Positions 1-11,763 of a stretch of DNA of 64,000 bases are shown here, piece after piece (positions within the stretch are counted from its first letter, which is position 1; each line of letters begins with the position of its first letter). Under the pieces are notes generated by a model. That model saw nothing but the letters and a program-made list of their open reading frames with translations, searched no databases and had not been told where the DNA came from. This DNA is from JBMDXB01 sp048594975 (lineage in GTDB: Bacteria; Acidobacteriota; Vicinamibacteria; Vicinamibacterales; 2-12-FULL-66-21): the NCBI GenBank assembly GCA_048594975.1, contig JBMDXQ010000151.1:7399-71398 (forward strand). The letters run 5' to 3'. A program made the translations under genes and the position numbers.

Positions 1-349
1 CGTACGAGAACATCTGCGACACGTCGCGGAGGGTCGCGGCATCGCCAAAGCAGGGGATCGCCTGCTGCTGAATCGCGTTGAACCGCCGGACGTCGTCGAG
101 GCCGACGATGTGGTCGGCGTGAGCGTGGGTGAAGAAGATGGCGTCGACGCGGCGGATGTCGCGCGCGAGCGCCTGCGCGCGCAGGTCGGGGCCGGCGTCG
201 ACGAGCAGCGCCGTGCCGTCCTCCGACTGGATGTACACCGAAGGCCGCGAGCGACGGTCGCGCGGATCGTCCGAACGGCAGGTCGCGCAGTCGCAGCCGA
301 TCATCGGCACGCCGTGCGAGGTGCCGGTGCCGAGAAACGTGATCCGCAA
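1..349 (-). CDS. MBL-fold metal-dependent hydrolase, PhnP-like (C-terminal part missing)
   Basis: Metallo-beta-lactamase-fold hydrolase cut by the window edge; about 116 N-terminal residues are present. The N-terminus reads FLGTGTSHGVPMIGC with a CxCxxC cluster near residues 19-24, as in PhnP-type cyclic phosphodiesterases, followed by a DAGPDLR segment and the metal-binding HAHADH motif near residue 75. I chose a TTG start because it lies 13 bp after the stop of the upstream DUF1844 gene and fits the family N-terminus. The two genes probably form an operon. The substrate cannot be read from the sequence: PhnP-type phosphodiesterase is the closest match, but a generic MBL hydrolase role is possible. 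Confidence 0.8.
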   Translation of the reverse strand, partial: MRITFLGTGTSHGVPMIGCDCATCRSDDPRDRRSRPSVYIQSEDGTALLVDAGPDLRAQALARDIRRVDAIFFTHAHADHIVGLDDVRRFNAIQQQAIPCFGDAATLRDVSQMFSY

Positions 350-362
350 ACTAGGCCACTGG

Positions 363-650
363 TCAGGGCTCGACGATCCGCCGCTCGCCCTGCTGGGCCT
401 GGACGAAGCGCATCCGCAGCTCGTAGAGCAGGTCGTCGAGGAGCCGTTCCTCCGGCTCGATCAGGTTGCCGCGGGTCTTCTCCTGCAGCATGGCGATAAT
501 CTCGATCATCTGCGCGGCGGCGGCGAGGTTGGGCTCGTCGCGCCTGCCGGTGGCGGGATCGGCGATGTCGCCGAAGTGCACCGCGGCGGTGGTGGCCAGC
601 GAGAGTACGAATGCCGTGAACGTGATGCCGTCCGGCTCCTCCTTCTCCAC
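363..650 (-). CDS. DUF1844 domain-containing small protein
   Basis: A 95-residue acidic and helical protein with a GTG start. It matches the DUF1844 family in its typical features: a short FTAFVLSLATTAAVHFG segment near residue 10, then LAAAAQMIEIIAMLQEKT and a C-terminal helix. The first segment is moderately hydrophobic but I do not see a clear signal peptide. It lies directly upstream of the PhnP-like gene on the same strand. No biochemical function is established for the family. Confidence 0.8.
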   Translation of the reverse strand: MEKEEPDGITFTAFVLSLATTAAVHFGDIADPATGRRDEPNLAAAAQMIEIIAMLQEKTRGNLIEPEERLLDDLLYELRMRFVQAQQGERRIVEP

Positions 651-660
651 GGCCGAATGC

Positions 661-666
661 TAGCAT
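661..666 (+). promoter_or_regulatory. -10 element TAGCAT of mazG
   Basis: GCTAGCAT ends 9 nt before the mazG ATG. No convincing -35 hexamer lies 16-18 nt upstream. If used, transcription would start within a few nt of the start codon, giving a nearly leaderless mRNA. It matches the GCTANNAT pattern found upstream of several other genes here. Confidence 0.45.
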
Positions 667-675
667 AGTCGTCGC

Positions 676-1551
676 ATGGCCAGGCGTTCTCCGCCGGCCC
701 GCGCGCCGCGCGCCACGCGCCCGCGCCGGCCGCGCTTGCGCGCCGTGCGGCGACGCCCGGCGCACGCGTCTGCCGCGGGACGCGCGTTCCAGGATCTGGT
801 GGACATCATGCGGGCGCTCCGCGGCCGCGGCGGCTGCCCGTGGGACCGCGAGCAGACGCTCGAGTCGCTGCGCGGCTTCGTGCTCGAGGAAACCTACGAG
901 GTGCTCGACGCCATCGATCGCGGCGATCACGCCGCGCTCGCCGGCGAGATCGGCGACCTGCTGTTCGAGGGAGTGTTCCTCGCGCAGATCGCGGCGGACG
1001 AAGGCCGCTTCGACGTGACCGCATCGCTCCAGGCGGTCATCGCCAAGCTGATTCGCCGCCACCCGCACATTTTCGGATCGAACACCGGCGTGACCACGCC
1101 CGGCCAGGTCGTCGAGCAGTGGGAGCTGATCAAGTCGAGGGAACAGAAGGAGGCGGGCGAGCGTCGTTCGCTGCTGCGCGGCATCCCGAAGGCGCTGCCG
1201 GCGCTGCTGCGCGCCCACGAGATCGGGACGCGCGTCGCCGCCGTCGGGTTCGACTGGGCGAAGGCCGCCGACGTCGTCGACAAGATCGAGGAGGAAGTCG
1301 CCGAGCTGCGCCGCGCCGTCGGCGGCGAGGGGCGCGAGCGCGTCGAGGAGGAAATGGGCGACCTGCTCTTCTCGATAGCCAACCTGGCGCGCAAGCTCGG
1401 CATCGAGCCGGAGTCGGCGCTGCGCCGGGCGAACGAGAAGTTCTCTGCGCGCTTCGAAGCGCTCGAGCGCCGGCTCGAGGCACGCGGGCGCTCCATCCAC
1501 GAGGCAACGCTGGAAGAGATGGAGGAGACCTGGAGACTGGTGAAGGAGTAA
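676..1551 (+). CDS. mazG: MazG nucleoside triphosphate pyrophosphohydrolase
   Basis: House-cleaning enzyme that hydrolyses NTPs or dNTPs to the monophosphate and pyrophosphate. Both tandem MazG domains are present. The first has GCPWDREQT, the EETYE acidic motif and EIGDLLF; the second has EEEVAELR followed by EEEMGDLLF, supplying the usual Mg-binding EExxE...ExxD residues twice. At 291 residues it is longer than E. coli MazG (263) because of an Arg/Pro-rich N-terminal tail of about 35 residues with no family counterpart. The ATG is supported by the adjacent -10 element, though an internal start at about residue 37 would also give a complete enzyme. Confidence 0.95.
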   Translation: MARRSPPARAPRATRPRRPRLRAVRRRPAHASAAGRAFQDLVDIMRALRGRGGCPWDREQTLESLRGFVLEETYEVLDAIDRGDHAALAGEIGDLLFEGVFLAQIAADEGRFDVTASLQAVIAKLIRRHPHIFGSNTGVTTPGQVVEQWELIKSREQKEAGERRSLLRGIPKALPALLRAHEIGTRVAAVGFDWAKAADVVDKIEEEVAELRRAVGGEGRERVEEEMGDLLFSIANLARKLGIEPESALRRANEKFSARFEALERRLEARGRSIHEATLEEMEETWRLVKE

Positions 1552-1633
1552 GGGGTGCCCCCTCCTCCCTCCGTGGCGGGCACTGTAATGCCGGCCCCCG
1601 CGTCGTCACGGACGCGTCACGCGCCGGGGGTGG

Positions 1634-2221
1634 TCAGCGCACCAGCTTGATCTCCCCGGCCAGGATCGAAGCCGAGATGGTGTACTTGCCGCTGCCGTCC
1701 CAGCGAAGTGAACGGAAGAGCCCGCCGGTGGTACGGCCAAGGGGTGAGGCTGAGATCTCGCCGGCACGGACGGTGGCGTCCACGCGTCGATAGAGCCCGG
1801 TGTCGCCCACCTGCATGGTTGCCTCGCCTGCCCACATCGAGAGCCGCTGATTGCCCTCCACGCCTCGGACGTCGATCTGACCGGCAGTCAGCGTGATGTC
1901 GAGATCGGAGCGGCGCGGGACCTCGATCGCCACGTTGAACCGGTTGCGCGGGCCCCGGGTCCTGAGCGTCGCCCGGGCGCCGTTCACCTGGATGTCGGCC
2001 CACCCCCGCGCCGATTCGCGGTCCCGCGTCGTCCAGGTCACACGAATCAGGCCATGGTCGGTGCCCTTGACGGTGTAGTCCCCGGCGCTGAGATCGAGGT
2101 GGATCGCGCCGCCAGGGGCGAATGTCTTGACCACTTCGGGTTGACCGGTCGCCTCCTGGGCCGCGGCCGGCGCCGGGAAGAGGCCGAGAAGCGTACAGAA
2201 CGCGACGGCGGCAGACCTCAT
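1634..2221 (-). CDS. Secreted DUF4097-like beta-strand repeat protein
   Basis: A 195-residue protein starting with a signal peptide (FCTLLGLFPAPAAAQ). The mature part consists of short repeating beta strands, with phrases such as GDYTVKGTDH, TAGQIDVRGVEG, WAGEATMQVGDTG, RAGEISASPLG and LAGEIKLVR. This pattern is typical of the DUF4097 beta-helix family found in putative adhesins and envelope proteins. It converges with mazG, and the 82 bp between them contain GC-rich inverted segments that could terminate both genes. The function is unknown; the protein is probably periplasmic or surface-exposed. Confidence 0.7.
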   Translation of the reverse strand: MRSAAVAFCTLLGLFPAPAAAQEATGQPEVVKTFAPGGAIHLDLSAGDYTVKGTDHGLIRVTWTTRDRESARGWADIQVNGARATLRTRGPRNRFNVAIEVPRRSDLDITLTAGQIDVRGVEGNQRLSMWAGEATMQVGDTGLYRRVDATVRAGEISASPLGRTTGGLFRSLRWDGSGKYTISASILAGEIKLVR

Positions 2222-2427
2222 ACGCGCCTCCAGGGTTCTTATGGTCAAGACGAGAGGATGAGCCCGCTCGTTGCGGTCGACGGCGCCACTTGCCGGTGTG
2301 CGGCGTGCATTCGCCGAAAGGTGGGCACGAGGCTCTGGCCTTCGGGCCGACCGACGGCACGTCCACCGACCCCGTATGCCGTGCCGCCAGTCGACGGTGC
2401 GAGCGCCTGCACTCGTCCGTGCCGCGT

Positions 2428-4923
2428 TCAGCGTGACAGTGCGTGCACCCGTCCCGACCAGGTCCTCACCGCGGCCGTGCGGCCGTCGGTGTCCACCACC
2501 ACCGCCCCGTCTTCGTCGGTCCTGAAGATCTCCACGCCCGCCGCGCGGTAGCGCGCCAGCACGGCCGGGTGCGGGTGGCCGAACGGATTCCGGCGGCCGG
2601 CACTGAAGACGACCGCCGCGGGACGCGCGGCAGCGATGAAGGCCGCACTGCTGGAGGTGGCGCTGCCGTGGTGCGGCGCTTTCAGGATCACGATCGGCGC
2701 CAGTGCCAGGCGCGGGACGAGCGCGCGCTCGGCTTCGCGCTCGATGTCGCCGGTGAGCAGGATCGACACGTCGCCGCGGCGCAGCTCCAGCACGACCGAG
2801 TCGTCGTTGCGCACCCGCTGGCGCTCCCAGTCGGGTGGCGGCGGATGCCACACGCGGATATCGATCTCGCGCACGCGCTCGAGATCGCCGGCTTGCACGC
2901 TCCGCCAGGCCGCGCCGCGCGCCGACGTCAGCGCCGACAGCTCGCGCAGCCCGCCATGCGGCGGCACCGGCACGCCTTCCCACACCTGCCGCGGCGCGAA
3001 GCGCCGCACGATCGTGGCCGCGCCGCCAATGTGATCGGGATCGGCATGCGTGATTACCAGCGACTCGAGCTGCCGCGCGCCCAGCGCGCGCAGCGCGGGC
3101 CCGAGGATGCGCTCCCCGGCGTCGACGCTCGACCCGGGCAGCCCACCGGCGTCGACGAGCAGGCTGTGCCCGCCGGGCAGCTGCGCGAGGGTGGCATCGC
3201 CCTGGCCGACGTCCAGGAACGCGACGCGCAGCCGCCCACCCGGCGGCGGCAGCGGTGCGCCACGGCGGGCCGGCGGCGGCGACACCAGCACCGTGACGAT
3301 CGACAGCGCGAGCACGGCCGCAGCGACGCGCCGCACGCGCCGGCGCCACGCGGGGCAGGGGTCGGCGCCGCTCGCGCCAGAAACGAGCACGAGGCACGCC
3401 GCGTAGTAGCACGCGACCAGCCACGGCGCAGGCGGCAGGACGTCGAGGGACAGCGCCGGCAGCAGCTCGACCAGACGCGCGGAGTGCACGAGCCCCGCGG
3501 CCGCCGCGTGCGAGAGCAGCGCCGCCGCCTCGCCGGCGCGCGGGATTGCGCCCGCGGCGAGGACGCCGAGCGACGCGACCTGCACCACCGTCATCAGCGG
3601 AATCGCGGCGAAGTTGAGCACCAGCCCGGCCGCCGTGACCCGCGCGAACAGCGTCGCGCCGACCGGCAGCAGCGCCGCCTCGGCGCACAGCGTCGCCGCG
3701 AACAGCGCCGCGACGCTCGACGCCGCCAGCCGGCCCCACTGCCGCGCGCGGGTTCCCGCAGACTGCCGTGGCGGGCGCACCAGACGCGGAACGCCCACCA
3801 GGATCCCGAGCGTCGCGCCGAACGACAGGATGAAGCCGGGATCGAGCACGGCCGCCGGGGACACGGCGACGGCAATCGCGGCGGCAACCGCCAGCGCGTT
3901 CAGCGCCGGGCCGCGGTGGTCGATCACCCCCGCCCCCAGGTAGATGGACGCTGCCGCGACGGCGCGCGCCACCGACGGCGGGGCGCCGGTCAGCCGACCG
4001 TAGAACAACAGCGCCGCGACCGCGACGGCCGACGCCGCACGCCGCCCCAGCCGCACCTGCCGCAGCGCGGCGAGCAGCAGTGCCGCCAGGATGGCGATGT
4101 TCCCGCCGGAGATCGCGATCACGTGATACGTGCCCGCTGCCTGGAGCCGCCGCTCGTCTTCTTCCGGGATCCCGCTGCGATCGCCGATCAGGATCGCGGT
4201 GGCGATGGCCGACGACCGCGTCGATCGCATACCGATCGACGCCGACAGGCGACGGCGCGCCCAGGCGCGGGCCGACGCGGCGCTTTCGTCGAGCAGACCG
4301 CCGCGGCGGACGACTTCCACCAGCGCCGCGCTCTTCACGTTGCCCGTCAGCACGATGCCGCGGCGCGCGAGCGCGCGCGCATCGTCCGGCACGCCGAAGT
4401 TGCGGTAGGTCGCGGGCGGGCGCAGCGTCGCGGTGAGGCGCACGGTGCGGCCGGCGCGCCAGGCGCCAGCGGCGGCGGCCGCCGCGGCGCCGCCGACCGC
4501 GAGCCGGAGCCCGTGTACCCGCGGGAGCGGTCGCGGGCCGCGGCCGGGCGGACCGGCACGCTCCACGTCGATGGTCAGCGTTGCACCCGCAAGGGTGATC
4601 GTGGCGTCCTCGCGCAGCCGCCCCTCCAGCACGACCGGCTCGCCGAGCGGAACCGCGTCCGTGGGTCGATACGCGTCCCGGGCGCCGCTCAGCCCGAGCG
4701 ACAGGCCGGCGGCCAGCATCCCGGCCACCAGCGCAAGCGTGCTCTCGAGCGAAGAGCCGTCGGCCTGAGCCGCGGCGGCGGCAACGGTGGCGAGGATGGC
4801 GGCGGCTGCCGACGCGATCGCCCAGCCCGGTGGAACGGCGTCGAACAGCAGGAAGCCGGCGGCGGCGGCGGCGAGCAGGGGGAGGGCGAGCAGGGCGGCG
4901 GGCACGCGCACGCCCTCGACCAA
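2428..4923 (-). CDS. comEC: ComEC/Rec2 DNA-uptake channel with C-terminal MBL domain
   Basis: Inner-membrane channel of natural transformation. The 831 residues show the family order: N-terminal hydrophobic helices with a DUF4131-like region (about 1-200), a multi-helix competence domain (about 210-500) containing the IAISGGNIAIL and LSFGATLGILVGVPRL signatures, then a metallo-beta-lactamase domain from about residue 570 with FLDVGQGDATL, THADPDHIGG, LTGDIEREAE and LKAPHHGSATS. All metal ligands appear intact, so the protein should be functional. The TTG at 4923 is the only start available upstream in this frame. PilT is encoded elsewhere in the window, consistent with a type IV pilus and DNA uptake. 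Confidence 0.92.
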   Translation of the reverse strand: MVEGVRVPAALLALPLLAAAAAGFLLFDAVPPGWAIASAAAAILATVAAAAAQADGSSLESTLALVAGMLAAGLSLGLSGARDAYRPTDAVPLGEPVVLEGRLREDATITLAGATLTIDVERAGPPGRGPRPLPRVHGLRLAVGGAAAAAAAGAWRAGRTVRLTATLRPPATYRNFGVPDDARALARRGIVLTGNVKSAALVEVVRRGGLLDESAASARAWARRRLSASIGMRSTRSSAIATAILIGDRSGIPEEDERRLQAAGTYHVIAISGGNIAILAALLLAALRQVRLGRRAASAVAVAALLFYGRLTGAPPSVARAVAAASIYLGAGVIDHRGPALNALAVAAAIAVAVSPAAVLDPGFILSFGATLGILVGVPRLVRPPRQSAGTRARQWGRLAASSVAALFAATLCAEAALLPVGATLFARVTAAGLVLNFAAIPLMTVVQVASLGVLAAGAIPRAGEAAALLSHAAAAGLVHSARLVELLPALSLDVLPPAPWLVACYYAACLVLVSGASGADPCPAWRRRVRRVAAAVLALSIVTVLVSPPPARRGAPLPPPGGRLRVAFLDVGQGDATLAQLPGGHSLLVDAGGLPGSSVDAGERILGPALRALGARQLESLVITHADPDHIGGAATIVRRFAPRQVWEGVPVPPHGGLRELSALTSARGAAWRSVQAGDLERVREIDIRVWHPPPPDWERQRVRNDDSVVLELRRGDVSILLTGDIEREAERALVPRLALAPIVILKAPHHGSATSSSAAFIAAARPAAVVFSAGRRNPFGHPHPAVLARYRAAGVEIFRTDEDGAVVVDTDGRTAAVRTWSGRVHALSR

Positions 4924-5001
4924 TGCAAGCAGGATGGCGCCGCGGCGCGCGCCGGATGTCGGGGCTGGAACCCCGCCCGCGCTGCAGAACCTGCGTCCGC
5001 G

Positions 5002-8265
<3,264 letters not shown>

Positions 8266-8267
8266 CG

Positions 8268-8340
8268 CTCTGGTTGGGCGATTGGGCGATTGGTGATCGG
8301 GTGATGGACGGCATGGCGCAATCACCAATCGCCCGAACGC
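8268..8340. repeat. Inverted 7/8-nt-phase repeat between carA and carB
   Basis: A perfect 14-bp inverted repeat, GGGCGATTGGTGAT at 8284-8297 and its complement at 8321-8334, separated by a 23-nt loop. The left arm extends into degenerate tandem units of 7-8 nt (TTGGGCGA twice, then TTGGTGA and TCGGGTGA). It lies within the presumed carA-carB transcript, so it could fold as an RNA hairpin that adjusts the ratio of the two mRNAs. It belongs to the same class as the arrays at 18.1-18.3 kb and 36.35-36.43 kb. Confidence 0.7.
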
Positions 8341-8347
8341 ACAATGC

Positions 8348-9475
8348 CTACACTCGCCGCTCCATCTCTTCCACGAACTGCCGGAACAGGTAGTCAGCGT
8401 CGTGCGGACCGGGCGCGGCCTCGGGATGGTACTGCACGCAGAACACCGGTTTGGTGTCGTGCCGAAGCCCTTCGACGGTGCCGTCGTAGAGGTTCACGTG
8501 CGTCACCCGGACCTCATCGGGCAGCGACTGCGGATCGACCGCGAACCCGTGGTTCTGCGAGGTGATCTCGACCTTGCCGCTCTCCAGCTCCTTGACCGGA
8601 TGATTGGCGCCGCGGTGACCGAACTTCAGCTTGTAGGTGCGGCCGCCCATCGCGAGCGACAGGATCTGGTGGCCGAGGCAGATGCCGAACACCGGCACAT
8701 CGGCGCGCACCAGCGCGCGCGCGTTGTGAATCGCGTAGCCGAGCGCCGCCGGGTCGCCCGGGCCGTTGCTCAGGAAGATGCCGTCGGGATTGGTGGCCAG
8801 CAGCTCGGAGGCCGGCGCCGTCGCGGGAAACACCCGCACCTCGCAGCCGTAGGCGCTGAAGCGGCGCAGGATGTTCCATTTCATCCCGAAGTCGTAGGCG
8901 GCGACGCGCAGCGGCCGCCCGGCGCGGCGCGACGCCGGCCGAGCGAACTCGCCCGGCTCCGAGGTCGACGGGTCCCAGTCGAACGGCGCGTCGCACGTCA
9001 CCCCGAGCACCAGGTCGGATCCTTCCATCCGCGGCAGCCCGCGTGCCTTCTCGACGAGCACGCGCGGGTCGATGTCGCCGGTCGCGATCACGCCGCGCAT
9101 CACGCCGGCCGAGCGCAGCACGCGCGTCAGCGCGCGGGTGTCGACGTCGGAAATCGCGACAATGCCGTGGCCGACGAGGTACTCGCGCAGCGTGCCGTCC
9201 GCTCGCCAGTTGCTCGCCACCGGCGACTCGTCGCGGATGACGAAGCCGGCCACTTTCGGTCCTCGCGACTCGCCGTCTTCGTCGGTGACGCCGTAGTTGC
9301 CCACCTCGGGGCAGGTCATCGTGACGATCTGGCCGGCGTAGGAGGGATCGGTCAGCACCTCCTGGTAGCCGGTCATGCTCGTGTTGAACACGACCTCGCC
9401 GCCGGTCTCGCCCGCCGCCCCCGCCGCCTCCCCTTCGTACCAGATGCCGTTCTCGAGCGCGAGCGTGGCCTTCAT
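8348..9475 (-). CDS. carA: Carbamoyl-phosphate synthase small (glutaminase) subunit
   Basis: Class I glutamine amidotransferase subunit that feeds ammonia to CarB. The 375 residues contain the CarA N-terminal domain (EGEAAGAAGETGGEVVFNT, TMTCPEVGNYGV) and a glutaminase domain with the catalytic Cys in FGICLGHQILSLA and the His/Glu pair in YHPEAAPGPHD near the C-terminus. The ATG overlaps the stop of the upstream PEGA-domain gene by 4 nt (ATGA), so the two are translationally coupled and share a transcript. Confidence 0.97.
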   Translation of the reverse strand: MKATLALENGIWYEGEAAGAAGETGGEVVFNTSMTGYQEVLTDPSYAGQIVTMTCPEVGNYGVTDEDGESRGPKVAGFVIRDESPVASNWRADGTLREYLVGHGIVAISDVDTRALTRVLRSAGVMRGVIATGDIDPRVLVEKARGLPRMEGSDLVLGVTCDAPFDWDPSTSEPGEFARPASRRAGRPLRVAAYDFGMKWNILRRFSAYGCEVRVFPATAPASELLATNPDGIFLSNGPGDPAALGYAIHNARALVRADVPVFGICLGHQILSLAMGGRTYKLKFGHRGANHPVKELESGKVEITSQNHGFAVDPQSLPDEVRVTHVNLYDGTVEGLRHDTKPVFCVQYHPEAAPGPHDADYLFRQFVEEMERRV

Positions 9476-10320
9476 CGAATGCGCTCCAGCGAGCCGGTCA
9501 CGCGGGTCTCCTGCCCCGCCAGGACGTAGCGGCGATCGGTCCACGCGCGGTGATCCACGAGCTCGAGCCGCACGGTGTGCGATCCGGCGCGCACATCGCC
9601 GAGCCGCAGCGGCGTCACCCCGGCCGCCCGGCCGTCGACGAACACGCGCGCCCCGCGAGGCCGCGAGTCGACGTAGATGGACCCGGTGCCAACTGCCGGC
9701 CGGCCGGAGGGCTGCGTGGACGAGGCGACCGGCTGCGGCGGCGTCACGGCGCGGCGCAGCCGCACGGACAGCGTGCGATCCGGCTCGTGTGCCGACAGCG
9801 TGAACTCCTCGCGCGCGACGGCGTAGCCAGAGCGGACGATGCGCACGGTGTAGGGGCCGAAGCGCAGGTCCTCGAGCGTGAGCGGCGTGCGCCCCCGCCA
9901 GCGGCCGTTGACCGTGACGCTCGCGCCGGAGGGCGTGGACTGGACGGTCATCGTGCCGCGCGTCGCGGCGGCGGCTGCCGGTTTCCTGGCGGCAACCGGC
10001 GCCGCGGTCTCCGCCGGAACCGGCGGCGGTCCGGCCGCCTGTGGCGGTCTGGTCACCTGCTGCTCGCTCCACGCCTTGCCGGCCTGCGGCTGTCCCGGCG
10101 CGGGCGCCGGCGCCGCGGCCTGCGGCTGCGCCGCCACTGGCGCGCTCGCCGTTCCCGCGGGTTCGCTTCGGCCTCGAACCACCCAGCCGGCGGCAAAGGC
10201 GATCAGCATCCCGATGACGAGGAGGATGGCGACCGGCAGCAGCGGGCGCCGCGGGCGTTCGTCGGCGAGCGCGTCCCGGAACACCGTCGGCTCGGCGGCG
10301 CGCGGCGCGGCAGCGGCCAC
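9472..10320 (-). CDS. Membrane-anchored protein with two PEGA domains
   Basis: A 282-residue protein with a GTG start. One transmembrane helix near residues 28-45 (LLPVAILLVIGMLIAFAAGW) is followed by a Pro/Ala-rich linker and two PEGA-type beta domains. The first is near residues 125-190 (STPSGASVTVNGRWRGRTPL), the second near 210-280 (SRPRGARVFVDGRAAGVTPL). PEGA domains often form the outer part of bacterial receptor kinases. Here the domain lies 30 bp downstream of a pseudokinase gene, suggesting a kinase-PEGA protein split into two subunits. It overlaps carA by 4 nt, an unexpected partner. The link to carbamoyl phosphate synthesis is unexplained. Confidence 0.8.
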   Translation of the reverse strand: MAAAAPRAAEPTVFRDALADERPRRPLLPVAILLVIGMLIAFAAGWVVRGRSEPAGTASAPVAAQPQAAAPAPAPGQPQAGKAWSEQQVTRPPQAAGPPPVPAETAAPVAARKPAAAAATRGTMTVQSTPSGASVTVNGRWRGRTPLTLEDLRFGPYTVRIVRSGYAVAREEFTLSAHEPDRTLSVRLRRAVTPPQPVASSTQPSGRPAVGTGSIYVDSRPRGARVFVDGRAAGVTPLRLGDVRAGSHTVRLELVDHRAWTDRRYVLAGQETRVTGSLERIR

Positions 10321-10350
10321 CGGCCGCTCCTGCCGGACTTCCGCCGCGAC

Positions 10351-11763
10351 TTACTGCTCGACGCGCGCCAGCGGCCGCGCCTCGCCGACGCGCGCGGCGG
10401 TCGCAGGCTCCGCGTCGCGCCCCTCGTCGTCGAGCGCGATCAGGCCGGCCGACGCGCCGGCCGCACGGTTACCTTCGTCGGCAACGAACTCGTCGGCGAA
10501 GCGTTCCGGGTGCTCCACCGCGAACGCGAGATCTGCGTCCGCCTCTTCCTCGAACAACTCGAGCCCGCGGTCGTCGCGCTGGAGCTGCTCCTTCTCCGCG
10601 CGCTCGCGCAGCAGGAAGGCGTGGTGCGCTTCGTCTTCGTCGCGCTCGACGTTGGGGGCGTGGGCTTCCTCAGGTTCCTGAGGTTCCGGAGGTTCCGGGG
10701 GTTCCGGAGGTTCCGGAGGTTCCGGAGGTTCCGGACCCTCGGTGACTCGTTCTTGCGCGGGCGCGACAGCCGACGCGGGGACATCCGCGTCCCGCGCCGC
10801 GTCCTGGGACTTCGCCGATCGGGAAGTTGCGGCGACTGCGGCAGCCGGCGCCACGGTCCCGGCGGCCGCGCGCGCGCGATCGGGCGGACGCTCGTCGCGC
10901 GCGGCTGCGCCGCCGAGCCGCGAGGCGGCCTCATCCAGCGCAGCAGCGAACGCCAGCGCGGTGTGAAAGCGCCTGCCCGGCTCCTCGTGCATCGCGCGGG
11001 CCAGCACGGTGTGCAGGGCGCCGGCGTTCGCGCCGAGGTGCGAACCCTCGAGCGAGCCGATGTCGTCGCCGGTGCCGGCGGGCCGCCGCGCGGTCAGCAG
11101 CTCGTAGGCGATAGCGGCCAGCGCGAATACGTCGGCGGGCGTGCTCCAGGCCTCGCCGCGAATCCGTTCGGGTGCGCTGTACGGCCGGCGCACCGGCGCG
11201 CGGAGCCCGACCCGCTCCAGCGCCTCGACGACGCCGAAGCCGGTCGCGCGCGCCTCGTCCGGCGTCACGAACACATCGCGCGGATGCAGCGCGCCGTGGC
11301 CGACGCCGGCGGCGCGGGCGAAGTCGATGGCGCCGGCGAGCTGCGTGAGAAACGGCAGCGCCTTGTCGATCGCCGCGGGGGCGTAATGACGGATCGCGAC
11401 GTCTAACGACTCGGCGGCGACGTATTCCTCGGCACGGTAGGCAGCCGTGCCCTCCACACCGGCGGCGATCGGTTCGACGATGGAGGGATGGAACAGACCG
11501 GCTTCGGCGGCGCGTGCCAGCTCGTCGGCAAGCGCGCGCGCCTGCTCCGGGATGATGTCGAGGCGGAACACCTTGACGGCGACGAGACGGTCGCGCGTCG
11601 ATTCGTAGGTGCGGTACACGGGCCCGAGCGCGCCAACACCAATCTGATGCAGGACCCGGAAGGGGCCGAAGGCTGGTGGGGGCGCGAACGCTGTCGGATC
11701 GTCTCGTGTCAGTGACGGAGCTCCTCGGGCGGCGGGTTCGAAAAATGTAACACAGGTTGACAT
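10351..11763 (-). CDS. Protein kinase-like pseudokinase with Pro-Glu-Pro repeat
   Basis: A 470-residue protein with a Hanks-type kinase fold at about residues 30-290. The glycine loop (IGVGALG), the ATP-binding Lys (VAVKVF) and the SAPERI motif are present. The catalytic loop reads HGALHPRDV instead of HRDLKPxNV and the metal-binding DFG is GFG, so both essential Asp residues are missing. It should therefore bind rather than phosphorylate, or be inactive. A disordered tail contains a (PEP)n stretch encoded by a 9-bp tandem repeat. Its ATG overlaps the divergent ATG of bshC within one CATG. The PEGA gene and carAB follow on the same strand. A frameshift in an active kinase is unlikely, because the frame is intact on both sides. 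Confidence 0.85.
   Translation of the reverse strand: MSTCVTFFEPAARGAPSLTRDDPTAFAPPPAFGPFRVLHQIGVGALGPVYRTYESTRDRLVAVKVFRLDIIPEQARALADELARAAEAGLFHPSIVEPIAAGVEGTAAYRAEEYVAAESLDVAIRHYAPAAIDKALPFLTQLAGAIDFARAAGVGHGALHPRDVFVTPDEARATGFGVVEALERVGLRAPVRRPYSAPERIRGEAWSTPADVFALAAIAYELLTARRPAGTGDDIGSLEGSHLGANAGALHTVLARAMHEEPGRRFHTALAFAAALDEAASRLGGAAARDERPPDRARAAAGTVAPAAAVAATSRSAKSQDAARDADVPASAVAPAQERVTEGPEPPEPPEPPEPPEPPEPQEPEEAHAPNVERDEDEAHHAFLLRERAEKEQLQRDDRGLELFEEEADADLAFAVEHPERFADEFVADEGNRAAGASAGLIALDDEGRDAEPATAARVGEARPLARVEQ
10673..10735. repeat. Seven tandem copies of a 9-bp unit (GGTTCCGGA)
   Basis: Seven head-to-tail copies of GGTTCCGGA, the first and third with one or two changes, inside the pseudokinase gene. 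On the coding strand each unit adds Pro-Glu-Pro, so copy number can vary without a frameshift. It forms a polyproline-type linker between the kinase fold and the C-terminal tail. Confidence 0.95.

Noticed and set aside
10351..11763. Loss of kinase motifs through a sequencing frameshift
   Set aside because: The frame reads through all conserved kinase segments on both sides, with substitutions rather than gaps at HRD and DFG.
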